64,000 nucleotides of DNA, taken from Engraulis encrasicolus (Eukaryota > Chordata > Actinopteri > Clupeiformes > Engraulidae). The DNA lies in contig NC_085872.1 in assembly GCF_034702125.1 (NCBI RefSeq), positions 25,180,502 to 25,244,501 on the forward strand, given 5' to 3'. How positions within the stretch are numbered: position 1 is the stretch's first letter; every line of letters begins with the position of its first letter. Below are positions 25,325-37,074 of the stretch, piece by piece. The position numbers and the translations under genes are program-made. The notes beneath the pieces were generated by a model. That model was given only the letters and a program-made list of their open reading frames with translations. It did not search any database and was not told the origin of the DNA.

Positions 25325-28300
25325 ATGACCTCATCATGGGTCTCAACATGTGTTTTACTTTTCTGCCTTTCTATCGGGAAACCAATCCCCACACTTGCAT
25401 GGGACCTGGAGCTGTTCGATCTCGTAGAAGAAATACCCCAAACATTTTATGAATTCCTGTCTGTGGATCAGGTATCAAAACTGCTTACGCCGTGTTGAAC
25501 CTTTTGTTTATCTACGCGTTGTTTAGTTGCGTTTTACGCATCATTCAGACTTGGATCATGGTAGTACGTCTCTGATAGTTTTAATGACCTGTCGTCTCAG
25601 GACCACTCAGCGGTAGTGTGCTTGTTGTAGCTACACTGTGGTGTGTTTTGTTACCTTGTAACAGCTGCGTTTTAAACACTCGTCTGATTAGCAGTGAAAG
25701 ATCTATTGATGATCAAGCATCGAGGATTGGAAAGTCTTCGGCTGGATTGTCACTTGACTTTGAAGACTTGTCGTTGCAAGCAACCGGTATTTTTGTAATT
25801 GGTTTCAAGCAGAAGTAGATGTAACATGTGTGCTACGTGTACATCAGTGTTACGCTATACGACGTGGCGTTAGTACCCAATGGTGCTGATGGACCACTTG
25901 TGTGAGAATTAAGCTGATACGAAATGGCATCTCCGTGATTTCGAAAGTTGGCCTTCCCTCCTTTGAAAAATGGAACCACCAGAATTTGAATAGTCGCCAG
26001 TATGCGTCTCCCAAATGGCTGGTATACCGGTCATGGGGATGACATTACCCTGTGTCCATATTCTCCTGGTGCATGGCGACAGCTAGGCCTCTGATGTAGT
26101 GTGCCCTTTATTTGACTTAATAGTATTCAAATGTATTTTGTATTATTATTTAGTCCTAGGTGGCACTAGTGACATGAGGCAGTGGAGAGACACCCCTGAT
26201 CATTCATTCACCTGCTGTATGTCCCATTTCCACTAGTCTTTCCTCTGCTGTACTCAGTGTCTGTATCTCTGTCTGTCTGTCTGTCTCTGAAAGGATGCTT
26301 CATCCGCTGATATCAGGAAGGCCTATCGAAGGCTGTCCCTCGTACTGCACCCAGACAAGAACAAAGATGAAAATGCCGAAACCCAGTTTAGACAGGTAAG
26401 CCTGCAGACTGTTATGGTTTCCTTCTGTCTCAGATGAGGCATTTGGACATGCACCATGAGCCTCACGTGACCATGTCTGGCACCTTTTGAATCCTGAACA
26501 TTTCCATGCACTCTGTTTCATACAGTGGCATAGACATATCAAGTCAAGAAGGCTTTATTGTCAATTTCTTTACATGCGCTGGTCATACAAAGAATTGAAA
26601 TTACGTTTCTTACTTTCCCATGCAGACATGGACATAGACTTTAGGTGTGGACATAGACAATTAGACTGAGACAGTACACATACATTACACCTAGAGTACC
26701 AAATTACACCTAGAGTACCTATTTCGACGTGACTGTTTTCTGAGTGAAACTGATAGTCGTATACCTGTTTAGCTTCAAAATGGGACTACAACAGGAAAAA
26801 GCCTAATTACAATCTTCATACCCTGTTTCTATGATCCTCTCATGAACATGTATCTGTAGGAAAACGATGTGCACTATTTAACGGTCTCATTGTCGTTACG
26901 TTTACAGCTTGTGGCCATTTATGAGGTCTTGAAAGATGAGGAAAGGAGACAGAGGTGAGTGGTTCCTTTTTTCTGAAAAAAAGTCAATCCACTCAGTTGG
27001 CATATGTTTACAATTCAGTGTGTCGGCACTTTTGTTGAAGTTTAAACTATTTGGTTGTGCCCTCTATTATTGATGTCTTCTTGATTCCGTTGAGTGATAT
27101 TGAATGCTATCAGTGCAGTTTGGAAGTAAAACACTATACTGACTCAACACTACACATGGCTAGCCAGGCCAGTGACATCATGGAGAGAGAAATTTGCCAC
27201 TGTAGCCTAGGTACACAGTAATTGCCATTGTCTACCACTAAGCGATGACTGCTGAACTAAACACTGACTGCTGAAATGCTGTCTGAGTGATCATTACACG
27301 CATGAATATAACATGCATATAACATGCTAAATCTGTCACCGTCAGCTCATGCCAATGCACATTACTTTTATACACACAATCATCCTCAATGCCAGCAACA
27401 CATTGTACATTAGGACTGTAACGATACACTCAACCCACGATTCGATTCGTTTCACGATTTTTGACTTACGATTTGATACACCCCACGGTTTCTGAAATGT
27501 ATCTCATTTGAAGCTTGGAAGCATTATCACATCAAACTATATGGTTGTTTTCTGGACTGAAGGATGACAACATTTTTAAAGGGCATATCACAATACTGTC
27601 TTCTTACATCAAGATACTGTATCACGACTCTGAGTATTGCGATTTCTCGGTTCGATCCAAAATCATTACAGCCCTATTTTACATGTACATGACAGAATTG
27701 CAAGCAAGATAATGACTAGGGGTGTAAATAATAATAGATATGTGACGATGCATTGATCCTACAGCCGATGATCACATTGTATCGTATTGTATCGCGGGGA
27801 ATTCCAAAGTATCAAAAATAATTGAATCCTAGCCTATGCCCAATGCCCCAGCTCCATAACATAACAGAAATGGAAAAGTAAGTGGAAGTATCGAATCGAA
27901 TTGTATCCTGGGCATTTTTAAGTATCGAAAATAATCGAATCGCTGCCTTAAGAAATCGATATGGAATCGTATTGCTTTACACCCCTAGTAATGCTATCAT
28001 CCTCTGTTCCCGTCCACAGGTACAATGACATCCTGGTCCACGGGCTTCCTAACTGGAAGCAGCCCGAGTACTACAGCTGGCGGGTGAGGAAGATGAGCAA
28101 TGCAGAGCTGGGCTTAATCCTCTGCCTGATCTTGACCATAATTCACTATGGAGTCATCTGGGCGGTCTATTTTCAAAATCTGATGGTGAGTCTTTCAGAT
28201 GCACGTCAGGCCTACAGTTTGCGTTGCTTGTATCTGTATTTACCTGTAATTCTGTCGTGAACTATTTTTGAAAGGTGCTGTTTGAAATAACACACTTATT

Positions 28301-31300
28301 ATGCGTTATGAACCGTGTTAAAAATGTATCATCAATACACACTTATTCTGCCATGCTCCTCTTTAGGATGAATTCATGGTCAAAAAGAAGAAAGACAGAA
28401 AGAAAAAGGGCAGCAGCAAGGGGGCGGATGAAATGAAGGCAGTTGGTCAAGAGAAGAATGAGAGGTAACACTATTCTGTCGATGTCAATGACACTTACAG
28501 TATGTGCAGATCACTGGCAATATACTGAAAAAAAACTAAATTCCCGCCCTCTTGATTCACCCTTCAGGTCTTTCGAGAAACCCCAGTGGTATGATATCCT
28601 GCCTTTCAAACTAAGCATCGGGCTGTACCTCTTCGTGAAGTCCCTCCCTCTTATCATTCAGGAAGCGAAACAGTACTATGAGGACTATAAAGAGATGAAG
28701 CTGAAGGAGAAGGAGGAAGCCGAGGCCCTGGCGGCTGAAGAGGCCCAGCAAGCCCAGCAAAGTGAGCCATGAGTGTTTCTCGTGTGAAATCTCAGTCGTC
28801 AGTTTACACAAGGAAGAGCGCGACACTGCTTCTTCACGGTTCACCACTTTTTTGTATTTTTCTTGGTGCTGACGCTTCGGCACTTAGGCCTTCATCAGAG
28901 TCCACTTCATCCACTTTGATGAAGGCCTAAGTCAGTGTTGCACTCTTCCTTGTGTAAACTGACGACTGAAGTACCCTGAAAAGCTGCACCTGGTGAAAAA
29001 GAAGCCTTCGAGGTGTGCAGGCTCTCACAAAACTCTCATGTGAAATCGGAAAATAAAGTCAGCGACACCAAGCTCCTGTTTTCTCCTTCTTTAATGTGAC
29101 GTTTCGAGCAGCATGCCCTTCATCAGACATTAAAGTAACAGAAACGGGAGCTTGGTGTCGCTGACTTTTATTTTCAATTTTCATGTGACTTTGCTATAGT
29201 CCTGCGCCCAATCTTTTTGAGACTGATGTGCATGTTTTTTTCCTTTGTTACACCACTGTGTTTCTCATGTACAGGGGTATACTTGTGTAACTCTGGGAGA
29301 GGGAACATTTTGTTGTTAAGCAAAGCAGTCTGTGATTGGGGCTCTGCTTAAAGCAGCTATTTGCTAAAATACCAAAGTTACATTTCTAATAAGCAAGCAT
29401 TTGGAAATGTACATGGTCACTTTAAACTTTAAAACCTTCCTCAATTCTGATACATCCCATCTTTTCCTATCAACCAAGTGTTGAGCAGTGAACTTTTGGT
29501 CAAGAGTTTGAACTTGCATCAGAAGTTTCCTAACTGATACAGGGGTTGTGGTAGTGACTGACCAGGGGTCCTCTTCCATTCTTTGACTGATGTGGTCTGA
29601 GCATGGTACAGTTCCCTGGCCGACGTTGTCATAGCAATTTGTTTATGCCTTGGTGGGTTAAATGTAGATGTTCAAATTTCTTATGTGCCGTGATCAATGG
29701 CAATCCCTCTTTGTTGTCAAAACAGAAGAAGAAACAAATGAGGCATAGCAGAAATGATTTCTGTTTTTTCACATTTCAAACTGAAACGTCATGTCCGACC
29801 GTCCTTAATTCAGCGCAGCAGCAGCACCACAGTATTGATATGAATGAATCAGCGTTGTTTTTGTTTATGTTTTGCATCTGCAGAGGAAAAGTATACCAAA
29901 GTGAAGAAGCCCAAGATCGAGTTCCCCGTCTATGAGCCCAGCACCTCAGATGTGTCTTTCGCAGCACCATATGATCAAGGGACATCCATAGAGGACATCG
30001 AGGACCAGATGGACGACTGGTTAGAGGACAAAAAATCTCAGAAAAAGAAAGTGTGTACTGCACTAACTCTTCCTCTCTACAATTCCTCACCAACTGCTTG
30101 AACCCATTTCAGCCTAAGCCTTATTTGGGAGAGGGTGCCCTCTGCCTATTAAATCCTAAATATCTCAGCCTCCGAAGGACATACAAACATGACATATGTT
30201 GCATTTAAAAGCTAGGACCCTCGTTTTGCATTAGAATGCGTTCATTCAGCTCTAACATACCCACAAAACCCTAAAATCTCAAGAGCCGGAATGCAGCGTA
30301 TGTGGGTCTCCAGGCTAAAATGGGTTAAGTCATAACTTGCGTAGCATAGATAGGTCCCCTGTTCTACTTTTCCTCTCTATAATAGCTCACCAACTGACTA
30401 ACTAGATAATGTTCTCTGTTTACTGTCAGAACCCTGACTGGACAGACGATGACATCAGCCAGCTCAGCAGGTGCATGAAGAAGTTTCCAGGGGGCACTCC
30501 TGGACGATGGGAGAAGATTGCTCACGAGCTAGGCAGATCCATATCAGACGTAAGTACTGACTGTGTGTGTGTGTGTATGTGTGTGTGTGCATGTGTGAGC
30601 ATGCCTGTGTGTGTGTGTGCATGTGTGAGCGTGCATGTGGTGTTTTATATAGAGCATGCATCAAAGTGAATGTGCAAGAACTGTTTGCACATCATTAGTG
30701 TGTGTGTTAAATTTGAAGGTCACACAGCCTCATACACATGATGTGTAGACTACACTGGTGGTTCTAGATGTGCTTTAGTTATCTGTGAGTCTTATCACTT
30801 TCTCTGTGCTGCACTATTTTCCTGTACGTGCAAGGGCGCTGGAACACATTTGAAAGTGGTGGTGCATTTTTTTCTCTCATTCTTTATTTCTTATCAATGT
30901 TACTACTGCTGCATCCACTCATTTGTCTGTAGTAAAAGTTGAGACAGCCTCATTTAGGGAGCCCAAAACTGGGGATGCAAATGCACCACTGCATCCCCCT
31001 TTCCAGCGCCTATGTGTACGTGTCCTGTCCTGTTATGTGTGGAGCACGTTTTACAACATTACAGGTTGGAATTTTGACCTTACAGAACATCTCATTGAAT
31101 GTCAACAGTATATTGGCTCAACTACATAACATCAATTGCTGCAATGTATCCATTCTACATAGGTGACTGCCAAGGCCAAGCAAGTTAAAGACAACATCAC
31201 CACCACGCCAGGTGAGACTGAATGAAAAGAGAAAAAAAACATTGCACATTATATGACATTACCAGCCTGATCTCCAAAAATTCCGTGCTCCTGGACACGG

Positions 31301-33799
31301 ATGTTAAGGACACGAAATGGACACGCTCCTGGACACGGAATTGTTTTCCGTGATGGGCACACGGAAGTGCTTTCTATAGGCTATTACCACAGCAATGTGT
31401 TAACTCTATCATTAGAAAATACATACCAAATGCTAATCCTAAACAAAATAATGCTCTAGCAATTTAAGTTGTGCCCTGACCAAAACATTCCCTAACCTTA
31501 ACCTGTCATTAAAGACATATTTTTGAGAAATACCTTTTCCAGTTGGTTGCTAGGCTATCAAATTCATATAATGAATGAAAGAAAAGTAGCTGTGCCCAGA
31601 CCAAAACAATCCCTAACCCTAACCTGTCAGTAAGAAATGTTTTTTTGAGAAAAGGTATTTGAAATTAGAAAAATCCTGAGAAAACACAAGACTGTGAAAA
31701 CATAGAGCTGTGGGAGTATAGAGAGAGCACTTCTGTGTGTCCATCACGGAAAATAATTGAATTTTGGCAAAATCCGTGCTCCTGGACAGGGATTTTGTGT
31801 CCTTAACATCCGTGTCCAGGAGCATGGCATTTTTGGAGATCATGTTGGACATTACACATTTGTTTTACATAAATAAAGGTCATTTTTGGAGCACAATTGG
31901 CAGTATGCAGACCTTACTTTCCATCGTCTGCCTCCTGCAAAAAGTACTTTGGAAGTGGACGCCCACCACCAAAAACGAATGTTTTGATACTGACCACTGG
32001 GATGTCACCACTTTTGTCATGGGCGTGTCCTCTCTGTGGCCTCTCTCTCTTGCAGGGATGGTGAAGCTGTCCAATCTGAAAGGTGCCGCCGGCCTTGGCA
32101 AGGTCTCCAAAGTACCCGACGCCCTGATGACCCAGCGGGAGGAGCCCCCGGCAGCCGAGGAGGTCACGAGCATCGAGAGCTCGCCAGGAGACGGCGGGGA
32201 GGAGGCGGAGGGGAAGACCCTGAGGAGGAGGGCGAAGAAGGGTGCAGCAGCAGCAGCAGCAGCTGCAGTAGGGGCTGGAGGAGGAGGAGCAGGAGCAGCA
32301 GCAGCAGCATCATTAGTAGTAGTAGTAGGAGGAGGAGGAGGTGGAGGAGGAGGAGGAGGAGGTGGGGGGGCTGTGGAGGATAAGCCCAGCAGGAGCAGGC
32401 GACAGAGGGACTTTGACCCCAATGCGGTGGAGGAGGACAGTGAAGAGGAGAGGAGAGCACAGCCCACGGCACCACAGAAGGAGAAGGAGAAGGAGAAGGC
32501 TGGTGCTGGTGCAGCTGCTGCTGGCGCCACAGAGGAGGTTTGGACCCAGAACCAGCAGAAGCTTCTGGAGATGGCACTGCAGCAGTACCCACGGGGCACC
32601 ACAGAACGCTGGGACAGAATCGCCAAAGTGGTGCCCGGGAAGACCAAGGTGGGTTTCACATAGCCAAGGAAGCGTGCCAGATAAAAACGCTGTCTGCAAG
32701 TTGAAGAGATATCATCACTTGGAATACTTTTACATTGCATTGGATTGCTAAGCCAAGGAAGAGTACAAGATAAAACGCTGTCTGCTCGCTGAAGAGATAT
32801 CAGTTGGAATACTTTTAAATTGCATTAGATTGCATTGTAGCATACAATACATAGTTTACTAATAAACAGTGTTACTCATTTGAATTAAGTTTTTCATGAA
32901 TTGCTTTTCGTTTTGCACGAATGTCCAGCAGGACGCTATTTACTCCCATGGAGTTAGGAAGGACATCAGGGGATATTGGAGACAGTAAATTATGTCATTA
33001 CTGATGGTGTTGATGTTTCCAACCAGCCGGTGTTTGATTTTGTATTATCTTATCTTATGAAAACAATGGTCGTTGTACACTCAGAACTTAAGATGACCTT
33101 AACCCATTGTGTCCAGGAGCGACATATACGCTGAATTGAATGATGATTGATGAATACATTCTAGTGCATAATGAAGGTTCTAGCTTTAAAATGCAACTTA
33201 TTTCATGTTTTTATGTGCTTCGCAGGCTGAGATATTTAGGTTTTAATAGGGAGAGGGCACCTTTTCCCAAAAAGGGCTTAGGCTAAAATGGGTTAATAAA
33301 GGCGTGAGCAGGGTTGCCAGATGAGACTGGTGATTTCCAGCCCAAAAGATGCACAAAACCCAATGTGCCCAATTTGCACTAAATTCTATTCATAACTTTG
33401 CAGGTAAAAATGGGTAAAAAGGGCATTTGGGTGGGTTTTTCTGCAGATAGCCATCCCAAACAGCCCAATTGGGTGGGAAACAGCCCAATCTGGCAACACT
33501 GGGCGAGAGCCAAAACGTTGGTCTCAGTAAATGTACTGCATGAAGTTCTGAGTGTGTGGCGACCATTGTTTTCATAAAGTTTACTCTTGACCGCTGTGCG
33601 CACCACACGGTGTGCGTTTACTAAAACCAAAGAAAGACTTATTATCTTCTCTTAACCTTATGTATTCAATTCAATATATCCTGACCAGGTTTCGTTTTCC
33701 CCCTTTTCTCCCCCCATTTGTCTTTTTCAGGAGGAGTGCATGATTCGTTTCAAGATGCTGGCAGAACTCATACAGAAGCGAAAGCAGGCCAAGAGTTGA
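25325..33799 (+). CDS. dnajc1: DnaJ homolog subfamily C member 1 (ERdj1/MTJ1)
   Basis: An ER/nuclear-envelope single-pass J-protein that stimulates BiP in the lumen and has two cytosolic SANT/Myb domains. Exons are 25325-25471, 26294-26395, 26908-26954, 28020-28185, 28367-28464, 28568-28761, 29884-30050, 30430-30549, 31163-31211, 32056-32648 and 33731-33799. All phases agree and give 583 residues (human 554). The signal peptide is MTSSWVSTCVLLFCLSIG. Then come DLELFDLVEE, a J domain with the catalytic HPD (VLHPDKNKDENAETQFRQ), the TM segment LILCLILTIIHYGVIWAVYF and a Lys-rich cytosolic linker. SANT1 reads DWTDDDISQL...GGTPGRWEKIAHEL. SANT2 reads WTQNQQKLLEMALQQYPRG...ECMIRFKMLAELI. The protein ends KRKQAKS. 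Exon 10 carries poly-Ala and poly-Gly tracts absent from mammals. Confidence 0.96.
26538..26690 (-). mobile_element. LINE 3'-end fragment (family with TCAAG tail), copy 1
   Basis: TCAAGTCAAG is followed by TTTATTGTCAATTTCTTTAC and CTGGTCATACAAAGAATT. The same sequence follows a (TCAAG)n run at 49665. The orientation places the polyadenylation-like end on the left. It lies in dnajc1 intron 2. Confidence 0.6.
27412..27676. mobile_element. MITE family B copy 1 (CTGTAACGATACAC ends)
   Basis: The ends AGGACTGTAACGATACAC and ATCATTACAGCCCT are inverted. The interior has ACGATTCGATTCG and CGATTTCTCGGTTCGAT. A second copy forms the right edge of the window (63349-63978). It lies in dnajc1 intron 3. 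Confidence 0.7.
27718..27987. mobile_element. MITE family C (AGGGGTGTAAA ends)
   Basis: The ends AGGGGTGTAAAT and GCTTTACACCCCT are inverted. The interior contains several ATCG-rich words (ATTGTATCG, AATCGAATC). It lies next to MITE B in dnajc1 intron 3. Confidence 0.7.
28796..28968. repeat. Intronic inverted repeat (hairpin 1)
   Basis: Arm GTCGTCAGTTTACACAAGGA is matched by TCCTTGTGTAAACTGACGAC. Inner arms ACTTAGGCCTTCATCA and TGATGAAGGCCTAAGT are also complementary. It lies in dnajc1 intron 6, just downstream of the exon 6 donor. Confidence 0.8.
29043..29183. repeat. Intronic inverted repeat (hairpin 2)
   Basis: Arms AAGTCAGCGACACCAAGCTC and GAGCTTGGTGTCGCTGACTT are perfect complements. 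The loop has CGTTTCGAGCAGCATGCCCT and CTTCATCAGACATTAAAG. It lies 75 bases from hairpin 1 in the same intron. Confidence 0.8.
30098..30328. mobile_element. MITE family D copy 1
   Basis: The ends TGAACCCATTTCAGCCTAAG and AGGCTAAAATGGGTTAA are inverted. The interior has GAGAGGGTGCCCTCTGCC and AAATATCTCAGCCTC. Relatives lie at 33099-33296 (opposite orientation) and 56293-56538. Confidence 0.75.
31263..31850. mobile_element. Foldback element, family E copy 1
   Basis: Inverted arms carry CTGATCTCCAAAAATTCCGT, GCTCCTGGACACGGA and TTCCGTGATGGGCACACGGA. The centre is AT-rich with CCCTAACCTTAACCTG-like repeats. A short copy is at 47055-47200. It lies in dnajc1 intron 9. Confidence 0.75.
32256..32375 (+). 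repeat. GCA/GGA/GTA trinucleotide repeats inside dnajc1 exon 10
   Basis: In-frame runs of GCA, GGA and GTA encode poly-Ala, poly-Val and about 14 consecutive Gly between the two SANT domains. The tract is coding and lies in a linker expected to be disordered. Confidence 0.9.
32662..32836 (+). repeat. Two-unit tandem repeat (~88 bp) in dnajc1 intron 10
   Basis: AGCCAAGGAAG...AAACGCTGTCTGC...GAAGAGATATCA...TTGGAATACTTTT occurs at 32662 and again at 32751, diverged by several substitutions and a small deletion. Confidence 0.85.
33099..33296. mobile_element. MITE family D copy 2
   Basis: TTAACCCATTGTGTCC and GGCTAAAATGGGTTAA ends, with an interior AGGCTGAGATATTTAGG shared with copy 3 at 56293-56538. 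It lies in dnajc1 intron 10. Confidence 0.75.
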
Positions 33800-33884
33800 C
33801 TGCCCTCTGGTGGCCGTGTTGGGTTCTGACTTTACCTCTCACTTGTCTGTCATGTGCCTTATGCCCCACTCAACACACACAGAG

Positions 33885-34172
33885 GGTGCATTCCAATATG
33901 CAGGACTCCCGTCCTCCACTTGTGCTTGTGGCCTCGCTGTTTTTGCTGACGCCCCGCCTCCGTGGAGAAAACAATCAAGTTTCCTTGCTGTCAGCGTAGC
34001 CACAACAATTTTGGGGAGACTATTCTTCATTCACCATCCCGTTTGCAAATGAGAAAATGACATTAGAGTTGAGCTTTTGGGAGATATTGAAATACAATGC
34101 TGTTGTCGGTGACGTCATCACGAGGAGGCAAGTGAGCAAGGGAGGACGGGAGTCCGCATATTGTACTCCACC
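33885..34172. mobile_element. MITE family F copy 1, inside the dnajc1 3'UTR
   Basis: The ends GTGCATTCCAATATGCAGGA and TCCGCATATTGTACTCCACC are inverted, with further complementary arms (ACTCCCGTCCTCC and GGAGGACGGGAGT). It begins about 85 bases after the dnajc1 stop. Relatives lie at 37075-37360 and, as a fragment, 37361-37570. Confidence 0.7.
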
Positions 34173-34557
34173 CATAGAGAGCCACCGTTAGCTAACATCA
34201 AGAGTTTCCAAGGCTCTACTTGTTATGTAAGCCTTAGTATTGTACTTCAGGAGAATTTAACATCTCCGTTGAAACCAACTGTTGCAGTATATACTGAGAA
34301 TGGTTTTTATTTATTCTTTGTTTTGCCTTTTCATTCATTGTCTTGGCTCCCTATTGCACCATAGTTTATCTGTTTTCAGATATAATGTGTGGGAAACTGA
34401 TGTGTCAACATTGTTTAAGGTGTTTTTATAAATCTGTGAAAATGACTATTTTTCAGAGGCATTATAGAGCGTGTTCATTCATTCTGCATATTTGTGTATT
34501 TCATATTCATATTATTGACAATCTCACATTATCGAATATTGTCTTGAGAGAAAATAA

Positions 34558-35235
34558 GATATGGGCTTGAATCAGTCACAAAAGACTGGAGTGCATAATA
34601 AATGCAACAAACATGTTGGGGTGTGGAAAGAATCTTTGGGTAAAAATGGCAGAACTATTATGAGAGAAATATGAAGTGCACATGTTTGAACGATGATACT
34701 GTATTTAGTTAAACGTGCAATCTTGGTACTTACCACAGTGCTTAATTGCTAATGCATTGCATTCATTGACATGTACTGTGTATGTACTTGGACCCCAAGT
34801 ACATGACAACGATTGGAATACATTAGGCTTGGAAATAAAAAAAATACACTATAGCATTGGACATAGACACAGACTGGGAAATATGTCAGTGTAAGTTGGC
34901 CTACACGTGTTTGTGTCTGCCGTATTCGTCATCTTAAGCAGTTCAATGTCATCAAGGACATTACATCTCATTTGTGAATAGTGCACGGCAAATGTCCTTC
35001 ACTGGAAAAAGAAGCTCGAACAGTTCTTCCTTATTGAATGAGCTTGCTTATCCAATGAAGTACAATGGCCTTTTTTAGACTAAGATATGGGCTTGAATCA
35101 AAGTCATAACAGGAAACATGTTTGCATAATAAATGCTACATGCATGTTGGGATGTGGAAAGATTCTTTGGGGGGAAATCAGAGAAATGTTATGTGAAGAA
35201 AAAGGTGAAATGTACACACAAGTGCTATGATAGGA
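34558..35235 (+). repeat. Local direct duplication downstream of dnajc1
   Basis: The segment AGATATGGGCTTGAATCA...GCATAATAAATGC...GTTGGGGTGTGGAAAGA at 34558-34700 is repeated with changes at 35085-35235. The second unit includes another AATAAA. Confidence 0.75.
34597..34602 (+). terminator. Candidate dnajc1 polyadenylation signal AATAAA
   Basis: AATAAA about 800 bases after the stop. A second AATAAA lies at 34834-34839. Either could end the transcript. Confidence 0.45.
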
Positions 35236-35868
35236 TTCACTTACGTGATTAAATGCATTTGAAAGCAGACTTCGGAGAGCAAAACTACACTATAATAGTA
35301 TTGGTCTTAATAGATAGCCCACTGGGGAAAATGGTCACTGCATGTGTGTGTGTTTGCCCATTCATTAGTGCACATAAACAAGACTACAATAAGGTTTGTA
35401 CCCAAGTCCATTTGTGTAATATATATATATATTTTTTTAAATCTCAAACAATATAATTTCAAGAAGCATATTGCATTACTCTTGTGTAAGTAGTGCATGC
35501 TTCCTTAATTGGACAAGCAAGCTCAAACCTACCACCATTATTGTGTTAGCAAGTTTTGTCCTTTAAAATATTCCCTTGATAGATGTGCCATACATACACC
35601 ATATCCAACATTTGCGTCCATTACCTTCCGGCGCCCTGTCTGTGTGCAAAACCCATCTGACATCTGTACCACATGGCCTGAACAAATGACTTTCTACCTT
35701 CTACAATCGCAGTGGCACGCGCCCACTACATTTATTTACATTACAATCACAAATTATTAATGGAAATGTGGCAAGCATGCTGTGGTGGTGCCAATCTTGG
35801 CGCAATCAAAGATGTTTACACAGCCATGGTGCAAGAGCCATTCCTCATGGTACAAAGACTTGGGCTGT

Positions 35869-36122
35869 GTCTCAAATCACGCACTTGTGCACTTCAGACA
35901 CTGTTTTCAGTGCCTAGGGTGCTCACGCCGGAAATTTCAGTTGAGCCAGTGCACTGAAAGTGCCAGGATGATCCCCTAACAATGGCGGTAAAATGCAGTG
36001 CTTGAATGATGGACACTGCACAGTGCATACTGCTCAACTATGCACAAAAGACCTGAGTGCACTGTGTGCACTGTGCACTGACTGTCGGTGCACTGACACA
36101 AGTGCGTGATTTGAGAGATAGC
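35869..36122. mobile_element. Foldback MITE (GGGCTGTGTCTCAAATCACG ends)
   Basis: The left end GGGCTGTGTCTCAAATCACG and right end GTGCGTGATTTGAGAGATAG are inverted. The interior is rich in GTGCACTG and its complement, giving several internal hairpins. Confidence 0.8.
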
Positions 36123-36629
36123 CATTAAACTGCTATGTTCCTTCCTGTAATACCAGTAGTCGACCAAGCCCTACAGTTCTCCACGGTAGTTTGTGGCAAT
36201 AAAGCTGGAAGCCCCTGCATTTGGAGGGATGATTGGGTTTGAAAAGTGGATTTTAGACTTAGGTGATGGCCTGGTGGTCAGTAACGTTGGACCCAGCTGG
36301 TGAGTTGTTGCTGAAAGGATCTATATTCTTTTTTAAGATAACAAAGCACCTCAGTTTCCTTAGTCTTTCCAATAAAATAAGGATTTGTCAATGTACAGTC
36401 CAAGTACTACACAAATAAACTAGCAGATGTATGTATGAAGGAAGTAGTCAGACTTGAGGACATTTTAAAATCATTCTCCAAACACCCCAAGTCCTTAGGC
36501 AATACCACTCCATGTGTTTCTGAGAACCGAGAGAGCAAGAGGCAGGCAAACAGTAACAGCTACAGTGTGATGGGAGGGAGAGACCAGTGTTTGTCTTTCA
36601 GACCAGTGTTTTTTTTCATGTGTTGTGAA

Positions 36630-36936
36630 GTGAAAGTGAAAGCCCATTGGGAAACTCCAACTCCCATTGTCATTGTGACACAGCACTCCACAGCACACAA
36701 GTGTACATTGCACACTGCACACAATGAAATTGCCTTTATGCCTCACCCGTGCAAGGGGGCAGCCCTCAATGGCATCCCTAGGGAGCAGTGCGGCGGGACG
36801 GTACCATGCTCAGGATACCTCAGTCATGGAGGAGGATGGGGCAGAGCACTGGTTGATTACTCCCCCCACCAACCCGGGAGTCGAACCGGCAACATTTGGG
36901 CTACAAGTCTGACGCCCTAACCGCTTACCCATGACT
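36630..36936 (-). mobile_element. tRNA-derived SINE, family G copy 1
   Basis: Read on the minus strand it begins with CAGTCATGGGTAAGCGGTTA (A-box-like), then GCCGGTTCGACTCCC (B-box). The body contains CCATGACTGAGG and GGTACCGTCCCGCC, and it ends CCCAATGGGCTTTCACTTTC. Other copies are at 46390-46695 and 63637-63892. Confidence 0.85.
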
Positions 36937-37074
36937 GAAATGTGTTGGTGATATTCCTCAATATCATTTGGTATTGATTTTACTGAAACTGGTAAATAGA
37001 CTTAAGATAAGCTGCAGCATTGCTGGGAAAAATACTGGAAGCCACCAGAGCATGGCGTTCCTTCCTAACTCAAT

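Noticed and set aside
31764..32055. Apparent 5' extension of the dnajc1 exon 10 frame back to an ATG at 31764.
   Set aside because: It lies in a foldback transposon and intron. A clear acceptor (TCTCTTGCAG) at 32055 and the phase with exon 9 place the exon start at 32056.
36630..36936. tRNA gene candidates at the SINE heads (also 46390-46695, 49193, 56570, 63637).
   Set aside because: A and B boxes are present but cloverleaf arms do not pair. Each is attached to a SINE body present in several copies.
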